Below are positions 18,625 to 27,647 of a stretch of DNA of 64,000 nucleotides, piece after piece. Within the stretch, counting starts at the first letter, position 1. Every line of letters begins with the position of its first letter. The position numbers and the translations under genes were made by a program. Origin of the DNA: an uncultured Collinsella sp. (GTDB taxonomy: Bacteria; Actinomycetota; Coriobacteriia; Coriobacteriales; Coriobacteriaceae); NCBI GenBank assembly GCA_902479075.1, contig CABSNK010000001.1, positions 62,001 to 126,000 on the forward strand, read 5' to 3'. Below the pieces are notes generated by a model that did no database searches, was not told where the DNA came from, and saw nothing but the letters and a program-made list of their open reading frames with translations.

Positions 18625-19296
18625 ATGAACGAAGCTGTTCCCGCGGCGCCGTCGAGCGTGGAGTTGATGGCAAAGCAAGGTTGCGAAAAGCTCGGTCTGG
18701 AATCGTTTGACGCGCTGGTTCGTCGCGCCCGCACATGCCGCCGTTTTGACGAGTCCATGCGCGTGCCGCGCGAGTTTTTGCTTGAGCTGGCAGAGCTGGC
18801 GCACCTGGCTCCCTGCGGCGCCAACGCTCAGCGCCTACGCTTTCATGTGGTGAGCGACGCCGAGGAGTGTTCGAGCTTATTTGAAAAGCTCACATGGGCT
18901 GGTGCGCTCAAGGATTGGTCGGGTCCTGTCGAGGGCGAGCGCCCGACCGGCTATATCGCGATCCTTGCCGAGCGTCCCGCTCCGGGCAAGCCTGCCGCGC
19001 CAATCACCGAGGCAGACGCTGGTATCGCCGCGCAGACGATGATGCTCGCCGCCCGCAGCGCTACGCCCGAGGTGGCGGCGTGCATGTTCAAGGCTTTTCC
19101 GCCTCGTGCGATTGATGTCATGGGACTTGACGGCGACAAGTACGAGGTCAAGCTGATCATGGTCTTTGGCGTTCCCGCCGAGACACAGGTGATCGATGCA
19201 ATTGATTCCAACCCCGACGGCTCTATTAATTACTGGCGTGACGAGGCACAGGTACACCACGTACCCAAGCGTCCACTCGCCGACGTACTGGTGTAG
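18625..19296 (+). CDS. Nitroreductase-family protein
   Basis: The 223-residue protein has the FMN-phosphate-binding arginines of nitroreductases in VRRARTCRRFDESMRVPREFL, then LAELAHLAPCGANAQRLRFHVV and EADAGIAAQTMMLAARS. It lacks the usual glycine-rich NADPH segment and has HVPKRPLADVLV at its end, as in small anaerobe nitroreductases. It probably reduces a nitro or quinone compound using FMN; the substrate is unknown. Start ATG 18625 follows GGGGGTCTCT, a mediocre ribosome site. Confidence 0.8.
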   Translation: MNEAVPAAPSSVELMAKQGCEKLGLESFDALVRRARTCRRFDESMRVPREFLLELAELAHLAPCGANAQRLRFHVVSDAEECSSLFEKLTWAGALKDWSGPVEGERPTGYIAILAERPAPGKPAAPITEADAGIAAQTMMLAARSATPEVAACMFKAFPPRAIDVMGLDGDKYEVKLIMVFGVPAETQVIDAIDSNPDGSINYWRDEAQVHHVPKRPLADVLV

Positions 19297-19328
19297 TTGA
19301 GCGTCGCCGCGGCGTGATCCGGCGGTAA

Positions 19329-19363
19329 ACCACCACAAAGGTGCCCGTCCCCTTTGTGGTGGT
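19329..19363. repeat. Palindromic intergenic repeat, family B (copy 2)
   Basis: ACCACCACAAAGG, centre TGCCCGTC, CCCTTTGTGGTGGT. The centre is inverted relative to the copy at 8253. It lies just upstream of the first histidine phosphatase gene. Confidence 0.8.
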
Positions 19364-19378
19364 ACGAGGGGAGGGCAT

Positions 19379-19921
19379 GTGGCCGATCTGTATTTGGTGC
19401 GGCATGGGCAGACCGAGCTCAATGTGCAGAACATTTTGCAGGGCTGGCACGATTCGCCGCTTACGGCGCGCGGGCGCGAGCAGGCACTGGCGACGCGCGC
19501 GGCGTTTGAGGCGCGCGGCATCTCCTTTGACCATGCGTATTCGTCTCCGTTGGGTCGGGCACGGTGTACGGCAGAGCTGATCGTTGGCGAGGGCCGTTCC
19601 ATAGAGCTGGTCGATGACCTGCGCGAGTGGCATTTGGGATCGTTGGAGGGCACATCAAACCGCGAGATGCCGGCGCAACCCTGGGGCGATTATCCGGTGG
19701 CCTTTGGTGGCGAGTCGGAAAGTGAGCTTCGCGCACGTATGGTCGCGGCACTGTCTCGCATCATGGCCCGGCCTCGGCACGACTGCGTGCTGGCCGTTTC
19801 CCACGGCTCAGCCTGCCAGGAGTTTCTTGAGTATGTGGCCGGCGGGGGAGGACAGCCCGACAACGGTGCCGTGCTTCATTTTGGCTATTGCGACGGGGCG
19901 TTTTCGCTCCTTGACTGGTAA
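19379..19921 (+). CDS. Histidine phosphatase family protein (first of a tandem pair)
   Basis: The 180-residue protein starts with GTG after GAGGGGAGGG. It has the phosphoglycerate-mutase-like signature LVRHGQTELN, then HAYSSPLGRARCTAELI, catalytic Glu in LREWHLGSLEG and the second His in VLAVSHGSACQEFL. The catalytic set is complete. A paralogue begins 17 bases after it, sharing LVRHGQT, ILQGWHDSPLT-like and SHGS blocks, so the pair arose by duplication. Confidence 0.88.
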   Translation: MADLYLVRHGQTELNVQNILQGWHDSPLTARGREQALATRAAFEARGISFDHAYSSPLGRARCTAELIVGEGRSIELVDDLREWHLGSLEGTSNREMPAQPWGDYPVAFGGESESELRARMVAALSRIMARPRHDCVLAVSHGSACQEFLEYVAGGGGQPDNGAVLHFGYCDGAFSLLDW

Positions 19922-19938
19922 CGAACGAAAGGACCCCT

Positions 19939-20574
19939 ATGAATAAAGACCTGTATCTGGTCCGTCATGGACAGACGATATTTAACCTCAAGCGCATTAT
20001 TCAGGGCTGGAGTGATTCGCCGCTCACGCAGTTGGGCTGCGAGCAGGCGGCGCGCGCTGGCATGTTCTTGCGAGCGCGTGGCATCGAGCCCGACCACGCC
20101 TACACCTCGACGCTGCATCGCACCGAGCAGACTATCGCCAACCTGTGGCCGGGCCTTGCCTACGAGCGTCTGGACGGTCTGTGCGAGTGGTTCTTTGGCG
20201 ATTTTGAGGCCGAGCGCGTGATGCTCATGCCCGAGCGTCCGTGGCGTGACTTCTACCGCCAATTTGGCGGCGAGGGGCAGATGCAGGTGCGCGAGCGCAT
20301 GGTGGCGACGTTGACCGATCTTATGCGACGTCCGGACCACGAGTGCGTGCTCGCGGTGAGCCACGCCTCGTCCATCAAGGAATTTTTGGACCACGTGAAG
20401 GGCGCGGCGGCAGACGAGCGCGACCGTGTGCCGGGCAACTGCTCGGTGCTGCATTTTGCATTTGACGATGCAACCGATACGTTTGACCTGGTCGAAGTCT
20501 TTACGCAGGAAGATTATGCGCGCGAGCTGGGTCTTGAGCCGCTGGTGGCGGCAACGGGTCCGCAGCGCGGGTAG
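19939..20574 (+). CDS. Histidine phosphatase family protein (second of a tandem pair)
   Basis: The 211-residue paralogue of the preceding gene has LVRHGQTIFN, IIQGWSDSPLTQLG, TSTLHRTEQTIANL, LCEWFFGDFE and VLAVSHASSIKEFL. All catalytic residues (two His, Arg, Glu) are present. The ribosome site is AACGAAAGGA. The two genes are followed by a strong hairpin terminator. Confidence 0.88.
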   Translation: MNKDLYLVRHGQTIFNLKRIIQGWSDSPLTQLGCEQAARAGMFLRARGIEPDHAYTSTLHRTEQTIANLWPGLAYERLDGLCEWFFGDFEAERVMLMPERPWRDFYRQFGGEGQMQVRERMVATLTDLMRRPDHECVLAVSHASSIKEFLDHVKGAAADERDRVPGNCSVLHFAFDDATDTFDLVEVFTQEDYARELGLEPLVAATGPQRG

Positions 20575-20619
20575 CCTGGGCGTGGCGACGTGGATTGCCG
20601 ACATCATTGCTCGATGTGA

Positions 20620-20661
20620 AAGGGGCGGGGATGCATGCGCATGTATCCCCGCCCCTTGTTT
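20620..20661 (+). terminator. Terminator of the histidine phosphatase pair
   Basis: AAGGGGCGGGGATGCATG and CATGTATCCCCGCCCCTT form a near-perfect stem, followed by GTTTGTT. Confidence 0.8.
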
Positions 20662-20701
20662 GTTGAGCTGCCGAGTCTTTGTGCTGGGCGTTTAGACCCT
20701 G

Positions 20702-21382
20702 TTAGAACCGTGCGATCTGGTGGGTGAGCAGACCCGTCGGAACCTGCGGCGCGCCGCCGGCGACCTGTGCAGCGGGGAATAACGCGGCAACGGTAAAGTT
20801 GAACGGCTCTTTGCCCGTGTAGGTGCCGGCTGTGCGGGCCTCGTCCGCCAGGAGCTGCGCCGCCCCTGTCAGCGCGGCGGCATAGGTGGGGTCGTCAGCC
20901 GGCGCTGGCTCTGGTGCCTGGTCGAGCATGGCTCGGATGGCGGCAACGGCGTCCTCGCGCTTGACCTCCCACACGCGGTGCGTAATGACGGCGGGGTCGG
21001 TGACGGCATAGAGCGACGCACCCTCTTTGGCGGCGCCCAGGATGATATCCATGACGGGCGACGCCTCGTAGGTAAGCGACACAGGGCGCGGCTGGACCTT
21101 AAGCTCGGCGATTGCGCGGGCGGCTGCGGTCGCACCTGCGGGGGTCGCGCCGTCGCCCGCCAGTACGCCGACCGGGCAAATCGCCACAACGCCCGTCACG
21201 CGCCCCGGCTCTCCGGAGCATTCGTACGCGTAATACGCCGCGCCCGGATCTTTGAGCATAAGCCCGTCGGCGATGGCGTCGCGCAGGGCGTCGTTGCTGC
21301 TCAGGATACCGCCCATCTGCGGCAGCGCTTCGAGCACGCGGTCCTGAGCTGGGCGGATGCAGGGAAACGGAAGTGCTTTCAT
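20702..21382 (-). CDS. Short DUF1015-like protein
   Basis: The 226-residue product starts MKALPFPCIRPAQDRVLEALP and contains the segments YYAYECSGEPGRVTGVVAICP, VSLTYEASPVMDIIL and LYAVTDPAVITHRVWEVKRED, which recall DUF1015 proteins (IRP at the start; later HxVWEV). DUF1015 proteins are usually about 400 residues with an ADGHHRY motif; here that motif is replaced by ADDPTYAAAL and the C-terminal part is missing. It may be a shortened or diverged member. Function is unknown. Confidence 0.5.
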   Translation of the reverse strand: MKALPFPCIRPAQDRVLEALPQMGGILSSNDALRDAIADGLMLKDPGAAYYAYECSGEPGRVTGVVAICPVGVLAGDGATPAGATAAARAIAELKVQPRPVSLTYEASPVMDIILGAAKEGASLYAVTDPAVITHRVWEVKREDAVAAIRAMLDQAPEPAPADDPTYAAALTGAAQLLADEARTAGTYTGKEPFNFTVAALFPAAQVAGGAPQVPTGLLTHQIARF

Positions 21383-21421
21383 GGGCGGTCCTAACTCGCG
21401 AGTCGGTTTGTTCGCGGCTTA

Positions 21422-21905
21422 TTATGCCCCAACTTGGACGCTTGCGTCCCAGAGCGTGTTGTCAACAAGCGCGATGAGCACGTTCTGGCAGCGAACGATA
21501 TCGGCATGGCCCCGGCTCGTTGGGCTTATGCGCGAGCACCAACGAGCCGGGGCCGTAGCTCATGCAATTGCGGTTACCCGTCTTGCCGGCAATGACGGCG
21601 GTATCGGTGCAGCCGGTAAAGAAGCTGGCGGGCACGTCCGCGTCTGTCACGCCATCGGCGGCGCGCTTGAGCGCAGCTAGAAGGGGAGAGTTCGGGTCGC
21701 GCTCGATGGCGGGGCGATCGCCCGTCACGGCGAAACTGCCATGGCAACCGGGAACCGCGGCCTCGGCGGTGGCAGTGGCCTGCTCGACCATGTTGATCGC
21801 GGCGGCCGTATCGGTCGGCGGCGTCAGGCGCATGTCGACCCAGACCTTGGCGTGGTCGGGCACGACAAAGGGGCGATAGCCGCCCTCGTCATCATCAACC
21901 ATATG
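21422..21905 (-). pseudogene. M20 peptidase C-terminal remnant, truncated and frameshifted
   Basis: The minus frame reads RPFVVPDHAKVWVDMRLTPP, then VTGDRPAIERDPNSPLLAAL, then FFTGCTDTAVIAG and SLVLAHKPNE, the C-terminal half of an ArgE/DapE/CPG2-type M20 peptidase. After HKPNE the frame shifts near 21515-21530; the true continuation is ADIVRCQNVLIALVDNT to a TAA at 21422-21424. Nothing of the N-terminal catalytic part is found upstream, where a different plus-strand gene region begins. It is therefore a decayed fragment. Confidence 0.75.
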
Positions 21906-22055
21906 AAACCTCAGAATCAGTTTGTTTTGCAAACCGATTGTAAGTCACCTGCAGATTCGCGACGTGCACGTAGCAGCATTTACCGTTCGCAGGCCGAGCC
22001 ATCGCGTTTGCCGTCCGGGCGGGTTTACAAACGACGCGGTGGGTACGTACCTTTC

Positions 22056-23105
22056 ATGGACGACATGCTGTGCGACATATCTGCCTTTCGGTATCACCGG
22101 ATACCTCCACAGGTCTTGGCAATAATGCCGGACCTGCCCGATTCTGCGGACGATCCGCGCAGGGAGCGCCTTTGTGAGCATCCGCTCGTCAAGCATTTCT
22201 TGGGGACCCCGTTACACGTGTTGGCGCAGGGCGGCTGCGGACGTAAAGGCGGTCGCATTGTCAGGCATGTTTGGAACGGGGAGAGGCCGTTTGGCTCCGT
22301 GCGGCAGACAGAGTTTGGCCTTGATGCTGCGTCCCCGCTCTTTACCCTGCTGACCCTGGCTTCCTCGGTCTCAAACGAGCGTCTGATTATGTGCATGTAT
22401 GAGATGTTCGGCACCTTTGCCGTGTGCAAGATTGCGCCTCAGGTAAAGTTGGCCCTTGAGCAGGCATATGGGGACCGGTGGGGTGACGCGCGGTTGGGCT
22501 GGGAAAACGTAAGGGGCGCCTCGGGGAATCCAACGGACTTGTGGAAACGGCCTCCCTTGATCGAGCTCTCTGAACTTACGGAGTTCGCCAATAAGATCCA
22601 GGGACTCCGCGGTGCTAAATCGTTCACACGTGCCGCGAAATGCATTACGGGGGTTGTGGCATCGCCGCTTGAGGTCCAAGCTTCGATGCTGTTTGGCCTT
22701 TCGAGGCTGCGCGGCGGCGAAGGGCTGCGCCTTACCAATAACGTCGAGATTCGCATGACGCGCAGCGCCCGCCTGATTTCGGGGCTTGATAGGCGCTACG
22801 CCGATATCTTGCTGTCAAATAAGGACGGCAGCCGGGAGTGCCTGGTTGAATGTCAAGGTAAAGCCATTCACGGATCCATAGAATCCAAGATCTCGGACTC
22901 CGATCGAACGACGGCCCTGCAAGCGATGGGATATCCCGTCGTTCTGATGACCTATGGTCAGCTAGTCGACTCCGATGCCTTCCGCGTGGTGATGGAGCTT
23001 ATCATGTCCTATCTCGATATGCCGCTGAAAGATAAGACGCCGCGGCAGCAGGAGCTCGAACGGCGACTTCGTGAGGAGATTTTTATCGATTGGGCGGGAA
23101 TGTAG
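22056..23105 (+). CDS. Hypothetical protein with a C-terminal nuclease-like region
   Basis: The 349-residue protein starts at ATG 22056 (MDDMLCDISAFRYHRIPP); upstream in-frame codons overlap the M20 remnant and are not used. The C-terminal third has RRYADILLSNKDGSRECLVE, then CQGKAIHGS and TTALQAMGYPVVLMTYGQL. This D-x(n)-E-x-Q-x-K order followed by a YPVVxMTYGQL strand resembles DUF559/Vsr-type PD-(D/E)XK folds (inference). The N-terminal part (FTLLTLASSVSNERLIMCMYEMFGTF) looks like the AbiEi-like hypotheticals common in Coriobacteriia. No partner gene is adjacent. Function is unknown. Confidence 0.6.
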   Translation: MDDMLCDISAFRYHRIPPQVLAIMPDLPDSADDPRRERLCEHPLVKHFLGTPLHVLAQGGCGRKGGRIVRHVWNGERPFGSVRQTEFGLDAASPLFTLLTLASSVSNERLIMCMYEMFGTFAVCKIAPQVKLALEQAYGDRWGDARLGWENVRGASGNPTDLWKRPPLIELSELTEFANKIQGLRGAKSFTRAAKCITGVVASPLEVQASMLFGLSRLRGGEGLRLTNNVEIRMTRSARLISGLDRRYADILLSNKDGSRECLVECQGKAIHGSIESKISDSDRTTALQAMGYPVVLMTYGQLVDSDAFRVVMELIMSYLDMPLKDKTPRQQELERRLREEIFIDWAGM

Positions 23106-23382
23106 CCGCGCGGGTGGAAAGCGGTCGCGGAAGCTAGGGTTTTAGTTGCGAATAGCCTTCAATTGCTCCTTGGAATTGGCTTGAAAAGTGCTACCTAGAG
23201 CAAGTTATTTCGGAAAATGGACAGTCAACTTTAGTTTGGCATATAGAGATCGATTTTTACCTACTAAAACCCCTGATAAAGCTGTTTGTAAAAGCAGTTG
23301 TGCTTAGCGACTAGGGCCTCACTGTCGATTATCCGAAAAAACTTATTATGGATAGCATTTTCAAAACCAGCCGGAGCAACGA
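23106..23382. other. Gene-free stretch
   Basis: This AT-richer stretch lies between the nuclease-like gene and the serA terminator. No open frame, tRNA-like fold or repeat shared with the other families was seen. Confidence 0.5.
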
Positions 23383-23417
23383 ATTCGGCCCCCGTTTCGT
23401 GAAAACGGGGGCCGAAT
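23383..23417 (-). terminator. Terminator of serC-serA
   Basis: ATTCGGCCCCCGTTT and AAACGGGGGCCGAAT form a perfect 15-bp stem with a 5-base loop, directly downstream of the minus-strand serA stop. Confidence 0.8.
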
Positions 23418-23454
23418 GGGCTTCATGGTCTGCCTGGCAGGCTTGGCGCCGGCG

Positions 23455-24618
23455 CTATTTGATCACGCGCACGCGATACATCGACGGAATCTGCTTGAGC
23501 GCCTCGATGGTGCTGCTGTCCAGGTGCTCGTCGGTGTCGAACATGGTGTAGGCGTTCTCGCCGGCGGACTCGTTGGTCATACGCTGCACGTTGGCATTGT
23601 CCTTGGCCAGGATGGCCGTGATTTGGCCGATCATGTTGGGCACGTTGGCGTGCAGGCAGGCAATGCGGCTTGCGGCGCGCGCCTTGCCCATGCTGCAGGC
23701 GGGGTAGTTGACGCTGTGCGCGATGTTGCCGTTCTCCAGGTAATCCTTGAGCTCGCTGATGGCCATGTCGGCGCAGTTGGCCTCGGCCTCGCCGGTGCCG
23801 GCGCCCGAGTGCGTGGTGATAAACGTATTGGGCATCTTGACGGTCTTGGGCGTGGCAAAGTCGCAGCCAAACCAGCTCAGCTTGCCCTCACGCAGGGCAG
23901 CGTCGACGGCGTCCTCGTCAATGATGGTTTCGCGCGCGTAGTTGATGAGCACGGCGTCGGGCGCCAGCAGGTTAATCTGCTCGGTGCTGATCATGCCGAT
24001 GGTGTCGGCCTTGCTGGGTACGTGCACGGTGAGGTAGTCGCAGCCGCGGCACAGATCCTCGAGCGTGCCCACGCGCTGCACCTCGCGGCTCAGCACCCAC
24101 GCGTGCTCGACGGAAATGAACGGATCGTAGCCGTAGACATCCATGCCCAGATCGACGCAGGCGTTGGCGACCTTGGAGCCTACGTTGCCCAGACCGATAA
24201 CGCCGATGCGCTTGCCCTTGAGCTCGCGGCCCACAAAGGCCTTCTTGGCCTTTTCGGCGTCGACCTGAATCTCGGGGTCGTCGGCGTTGTCGCGCACCCA
24301 ATTCATCGACTGCACGACGCCGCGGCTCGAGAGCACCAGCATGCCAAGGACGAGCTCCTTGACGGCGTTGCTGTTGGCGCCGGGGGAGTTAAAGACGACG
24401 ACGCCCTTCTTGGCGTACTCCTCGACGGGGATGTTGTTGACGCCGGCGCCGCAGCGGGCGATGGCGCGGATGCCCTCGGGCAGCTCGTAGCCGTGCAGGT
24501 CGGTCGAGCGCATCAGGATGGCGTCGGCCTCCTCGGCGGTGTCCACAAACTCGTAGCCCTCGCCAAACTCGACTTTGCCGTCTTTAGTGATGTCGTCGAT
24601 GGTCTTAATCTTGCGCAT
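23455..24618 (-). CDS. serA: D-3-phosphoglycerate dehydrogenase
   Basis: This 387-residue enzyme oxidises 3-phosphoglycerate with NAD in the first step of serine synthesis. It has the D-2-hydroxyacid dehydrogenase fold: CGAGVNNIPVEEYAKKGV, NAD motif GVIGLGNVGSKVA, catalytic Arg in NYARETIIDE and His in THSGAGTGEAE, then a C-terminal ACT domain from about residue 315 (MIGQITAILAKDNANVQRM) for serine feedback. It is the short type without the intervening ASB domain. It follows serC by 69 bases. The ribosome site is AAGGAG. Confidence 0.93.
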   Translation of the reverse strand: MRKIKTIDDITKDGKVEFGEGYEFVDTAEEADAILMRSTDLHGYELPEGIRAIARCGAGVNNIPVEEYAKKGVVVFNSPGANSNAVKELVLGMLVLSSRGVVQSMNWVRDNADDPEIQVDAEKAKKAFVGRELKGKRIGVIGLGNVGSKVANACVDLGMDVYGYDPFISVEHAWVLSREVQRVGTLEDLCRGCDYLTVHVPSKADTIGMISTEQINLLAPDAVLINYARETIIDEDAVDAALREGKLSWFGCDFATPKTVKMPNTFITTHSGAGTGEAEANCADMAISELKDYLENGNIAHSVNYPACSMGKARAASRIACLHANVPNMIGQITAILAKDNANVQRMTNESAGENAYTMFDTDEHLDSSTIEALKQIPSMYRVRVIK

Positions 24619-24687
24619 GAAAAACTCCTTAGCAGGTTTGGTTTAAACAGGTGGTTTGAAGTGGCTGGTCGGCCCGCGCGTTGCGGG

Positions 24688-25812
24688 CTAGTTAGATCGC
24701 GGACTCAAACTATGCTGCGCTTCGAAGTCCTTCATGTACGAGGCCAGGGCCTGCACGTCTTCCATGGTTACGGCGTTATAGACGCTGGCGCGCATGCCGC
24801 CCACCAGGCGATGGCCCTTGACGTTTTGAATCTGGTGCTCGGCCGCGCCTGCGACAAAGGCCGCGTCGAGCTCGGCGTCGCCGGTGCGGAAGGTGACGTT
24901 GGCGATGGAGCGACTGTCGGCTTGCGTGGTGCCATGGAACAGCTCGCTGTGCTCGAGCAGGTTATAGAGCAGGTTGGCCTTGGCCCAGTTGCGCTCGGCC
25001 ATGGCGGCAAGTCCGCCGGTCTCCTCGACCCAGTGGAACACCTTGCCGCACACATAGATGCCAAAGGTGTTGGGCGTGTTGAGCATGGAGCCCTTGGCGG
25101 CCTGGGTCTTAAGGTCCATGTACTGCGGCGTCTGCGCAAAGGCGGGGCCATCTGCGATGAGGTCGTCGCGCACGATGACCACGGTCACGCCCGCGGCGCC
25201 GGCGTTTTTCTGCGCGCCGGCGTAGATGAGTCCGTAGCGCTCAACGTCGAGCGGCTGCGACAGAAAGCAGCTCGAGACATCGGCGACCAGCGGCACATCG
25301 CCGCAAGTGGGCAGCTCGTGGTACATGGTGCCAAAGATGGTGTTGTTCTGGCAGATGTAGACGTAGTCGAGCCCGTCGCCCGCGTCCTCGGCGGCAATGC
25401 GCGCGTTGATATCGGCCATGTTGGGAATGCGGTCGAAGTTGGTGTCCTCGGAGCTCGCGAGCAGCACGGCCTCGCCGTACTTGGCGGCCTCCTTGTACGC
25501 CTTGTTGGCAAAGTTGCCGGTCACGACGTAGCCGGCGCGGCCGCGGCGCATGAGGTTCATGGGGATGCCCGCAAACTGTAGCGTGGCGCCGCCCTGCAAA
25601 AACAGGACGCGGTAGTTGTCCGGGATGCTCAGTAGACGGCGTAGGGTTGCCTCGGCGTCGTCGATGATTTGCTGGTACATGCTAGATCGATGGCTCATCT
25701 CGAGCACGGACATGCCGCAACCGCGGTAGTCCATCATCTCGTCGGCGATCTCGGCGAGCACGCTTGTGGGCAGCGCGGCCGGGCCAGCTGAGAAGTTGTG
25801 CACACGTGCCAT
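24688..25812 (-). CDS. serC: Phosphoserine aminotransferase
   Basis: The 374-residue class-V PLP aminotransferase converts 3-phosphohydroxypyruvate and glutamate to phosphoserine. The N-terminus HNFSAGPAALPTSVLAE, LFLQGGATLQFAGIPMNL and the PLP-lysine motif YAGAQKNAG are diagnostic, as is the C-terminal RLVGGMRASVYNAV. It is upstream of serA on the same strand. The third serine enzyme, SerB, is not in the operon. Confidence 0.95.
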   Translation of the reverse strand: MARVHNFSAGPAALPTSVLAEIADEMMDYRGCGMSVLEMSHRSSMYQQIIDDAEATLRRLLSIPDNYRVLFLQGGATLQFAGIPMNLMRRGRAGYVVTGNFANKAYKEAAKYGEAVLLASSEDTNFDRIPNMADINARIAAEDAGDGLDYVYICQNNTIFGTMYHELPTCGDVPLVADVSSCFLSQPLDVERYGLIYAGAQKNAGAAGVTVVIVRDDLIADGPAFAQTPQYMDLKTQAAKGSMLNTPNTFGIYVCGKVFHWVEETGGLAAMAERNWAKANLLYNLLEHSELFHGTTQADSRSIANVTFRTGDAELDAAFVAGAAEHQIQNVKGHRLVGGMRASVYNAVTMEDVQALASYMKDFEAQHSLSPRSN

Positions 25813-26339
25813 CTTCTAGTTCCCCCTCGTAGTCGTTTGAACGTTCGGGATACTTTAGCACAGTGGAGCGCCAGGCGCGACCGCATCACGGTAAAACTCG
25901 AGTGCGCCGCTATGATTTACAGGATGGTTACATGGGGGAGGGGTGACCTTACCTGATGGCTCGCATCCGATTCGCCTCTGCCTTTGCTTGTTTCCAGGGT
26001 CGAATGCGGCCGTTTACGAGGCCATCGTAGCCACGCGTGATGGCGCACTGGATGCGATCTTCGCGTTCCCGCATAGAGGCAGCGCGGCGCTGCGCCAGTT
26101 GCCTTTGGCTCCATATTTACCTCAAGGCTTCAGAGGCTTTGTTGCGCAATAAATTTGACTTCGATCCGTTTGCCGCGCAGCCAAAGCGCCTCACCTCTCA
26201 TTTGTTGCCGTCTGTGGGAGCGTGTCCCTCATTTATCCTCTCTAGACCTCACGACCCGGTACTTAAACGGTATGATTGAAAGGCATGTTTGCATCGACCC
26301 GATGCGAATAAAAAGGCCCGAACCCTTGGAGTGTGTCCT
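25813..26339. other. Intergenic stretch before the BREX locus
   Basis: This 527-base gap holds the divergent promoters of serC and brxA. A minus-strand frame at about 25960-26110 reads REREDRIQCAITRGYDGLVN, a plausible but unplaced protein remnant without a good start. No repeat family or hairpin stands out. It marks the left border of the accessory region. Confidence 0.4.
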
Positions 26340-27011
26340 GTGGATAACACCGACAAAATATCGCTGGGAGGCGTGCTCACGCGCGAGCAGTTTTTGCTGC
26401 CCGAGATGCGCATCGTCGCCGCGCTGCGCTTGGACGGTGTGAGCGATGACGACATCATCGCACGCGTTAAGCACGACAACCTGTTTCAGTATCCCACCGA
26501 GCGCATGCTGGCCAATCGCGCCAGCGTGTGCCTGCGCCGCTTTGATGCCGTGGCGCTCGACGAGGCGCAGTGCACTGCCCGCGGTATCGACAAAGATGCT
26601 GCCGACCAAGCGGTCATGCGCATTATGGACCTGATCGCCAACGGCATGCCCGATCAGGCGGCCCAGGCAAACCTATTTGCCATGATGTGTCGCTACACCA
26701 TGGTTCGCGAGCTCATCCAGGTGGAGATCGGCGAGCGCATGGCCAGCTTCGACTACACCTTTACCGACGTTGACCTCAACGCGTTTGTCACCCGTTTTCA
26801 GGTTGAGCATGCCGAGGCCGCCAAATGGTCAGACGCCACGCTGGGCCGTATAAAAAGCACCCTGCGCCAGATCTTGCGTGGCGCCGGTTTTAAGGCATCG
26901 CAGCGCACCGACGCGCTCCAACCCCTGCTGCTCGACCCCGATGTAGAGCAGGCCATCCGCGACCTCGGCGACATGGACGCCCTGGCCGCGCTCACCGGGC
27001 AGGTGATGTAG
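26340..27011 (+). CDS. brxA: BREX protein BrxA (DUF1819)
   Basis: The 223-residue protein is the first gene of a type 1 BREX set. It matches the BrxA/DUF1819 pattern of a small helical protein with GGVLTREQFLLPEMRIVAAL near the start and KSTLRQILRGAGF near the end; in known structures it resembles the RNA antiterminator NusB and binds DNA. The GTG at 26340 is preferred because TTGGAG lies upstream; GTG 26331 or upstream ATG codons are possible. brxB follows after 3 bases. Confidence 0.88.
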   Translation: MDNTDKISLGGVLTREQFLLPEMRIVAALRLDGVSDDDIIARVKHDNLFQYPTERMLANRASVCLRRFDAVALDEAQCTARGIDKDAADQAVMRIMDLIANGMPDQAAQANLFAMMCRYTMVRELIQVEIGERMASFDYTFTDVDLNAFVTRFQVEHAEAAKWSDATLGRIKSTLRQILRGAGFKASQRTDALQPLLLDPDVEQAIRDLGDMDALAALTGQVM

Positions 27012-27014
27012 CCC

Positions 27015-27638
27015 ATGACAATAAACCAGCCGCACATTCGCCCGCGCAACCGCGCCGAGCGCATCCATGAGGACTTTGACCATCGCCGCGAAGCGCTGCG
27101 CGAGCGTCTGCAAGACCAGGACTTCTTGGCCAATAAGGGCATTGGCAACGAGATCGGCTTCTACACGTTTTGCTACGATCCTTCGCTGGAGTTTGAGTGC
27201 CGCGCCTACGTGGACGAGCTCATGGCAGATGCCCAGTCCGGCAAGCTGCCGTGCAATTTGCAGGTCTTTAACCTGTACGACGTGATGCTCGATATCTGCG
27301 AGCAGCGCCGCATCCTTCGTGCGATACCCCGGCGCGAGGCAAAGATCGGTTCGGAAGCGCAGGTCAAAGAGCTGCAAAAGCCTTGCAGCTCCAAGAGCTT
27401 TGCCCAGTACCTCTTGGAGCAAACCCAGCCACATCAGCCCGGCGACGTGATCCTGCTCACGGGCGTGGGCGAGGTCTCTCCGCTACTGCGCGTGCATAAC
27501 CTGCTCAACGACATGCTTGCCGATTTTGGCACCGTGCCCGTTGTCGTCATGTATCCCGGCAGCTTTGATGGCCGCCAGCTCAAGTTGTTCAACAAAGAGA
27601 ACGCCAGCAACTATTACCGCGCGTTCGATATCTCTTAG
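27015..27638 (+). CDS. brxB: BREX protein BrxB (DUF1788)
   Basis: The 207-residue DUF1788 protein has the family features NEIGFYTFCYDPSLEFECRA, VFNLYDVMLDICEQ, DVILLTGVGEVSPLLRVHNL and VVVMYPGSFDGRQLKLF. It lies between brxA and brxC as in type 1 BREX, and is intact. Its role is not well known; it is required in E. coli BREX. Confidence 0.9.
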   Translation: MTINQPHIRPRNRAERIHEDFDHRREALRERLQDQDFLANKGIGNEIGFYTFCYDPSLEFECRAYVDELMADAQSGKLPCNLQVFNLYDVMLDICEQRRILRAIPRREAKIGSEAQVKELQKPCSSKSFAQYLLEQTQPHQPGDVILLTGVGEVSPLLRVHNLLNDMLADFGTVPVVVMYPGSFDGRQLKLFNKENASNYYRAFDIS

Positions 27639-27647
27639 GAGCGACAG

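Noticed and set aside
23416..25581. A 721-codon plus-strand frame across serA and serC
   Set aside because: It is the antisense shadow of two well-identified genes.
25943..26279. Short open frames on both strands between serC and brxA
   Set aside because: There is no convincing start or family; one minus frame (REREDRIQCAITRGYDGLVN) may be a remnant but cannot be supported.
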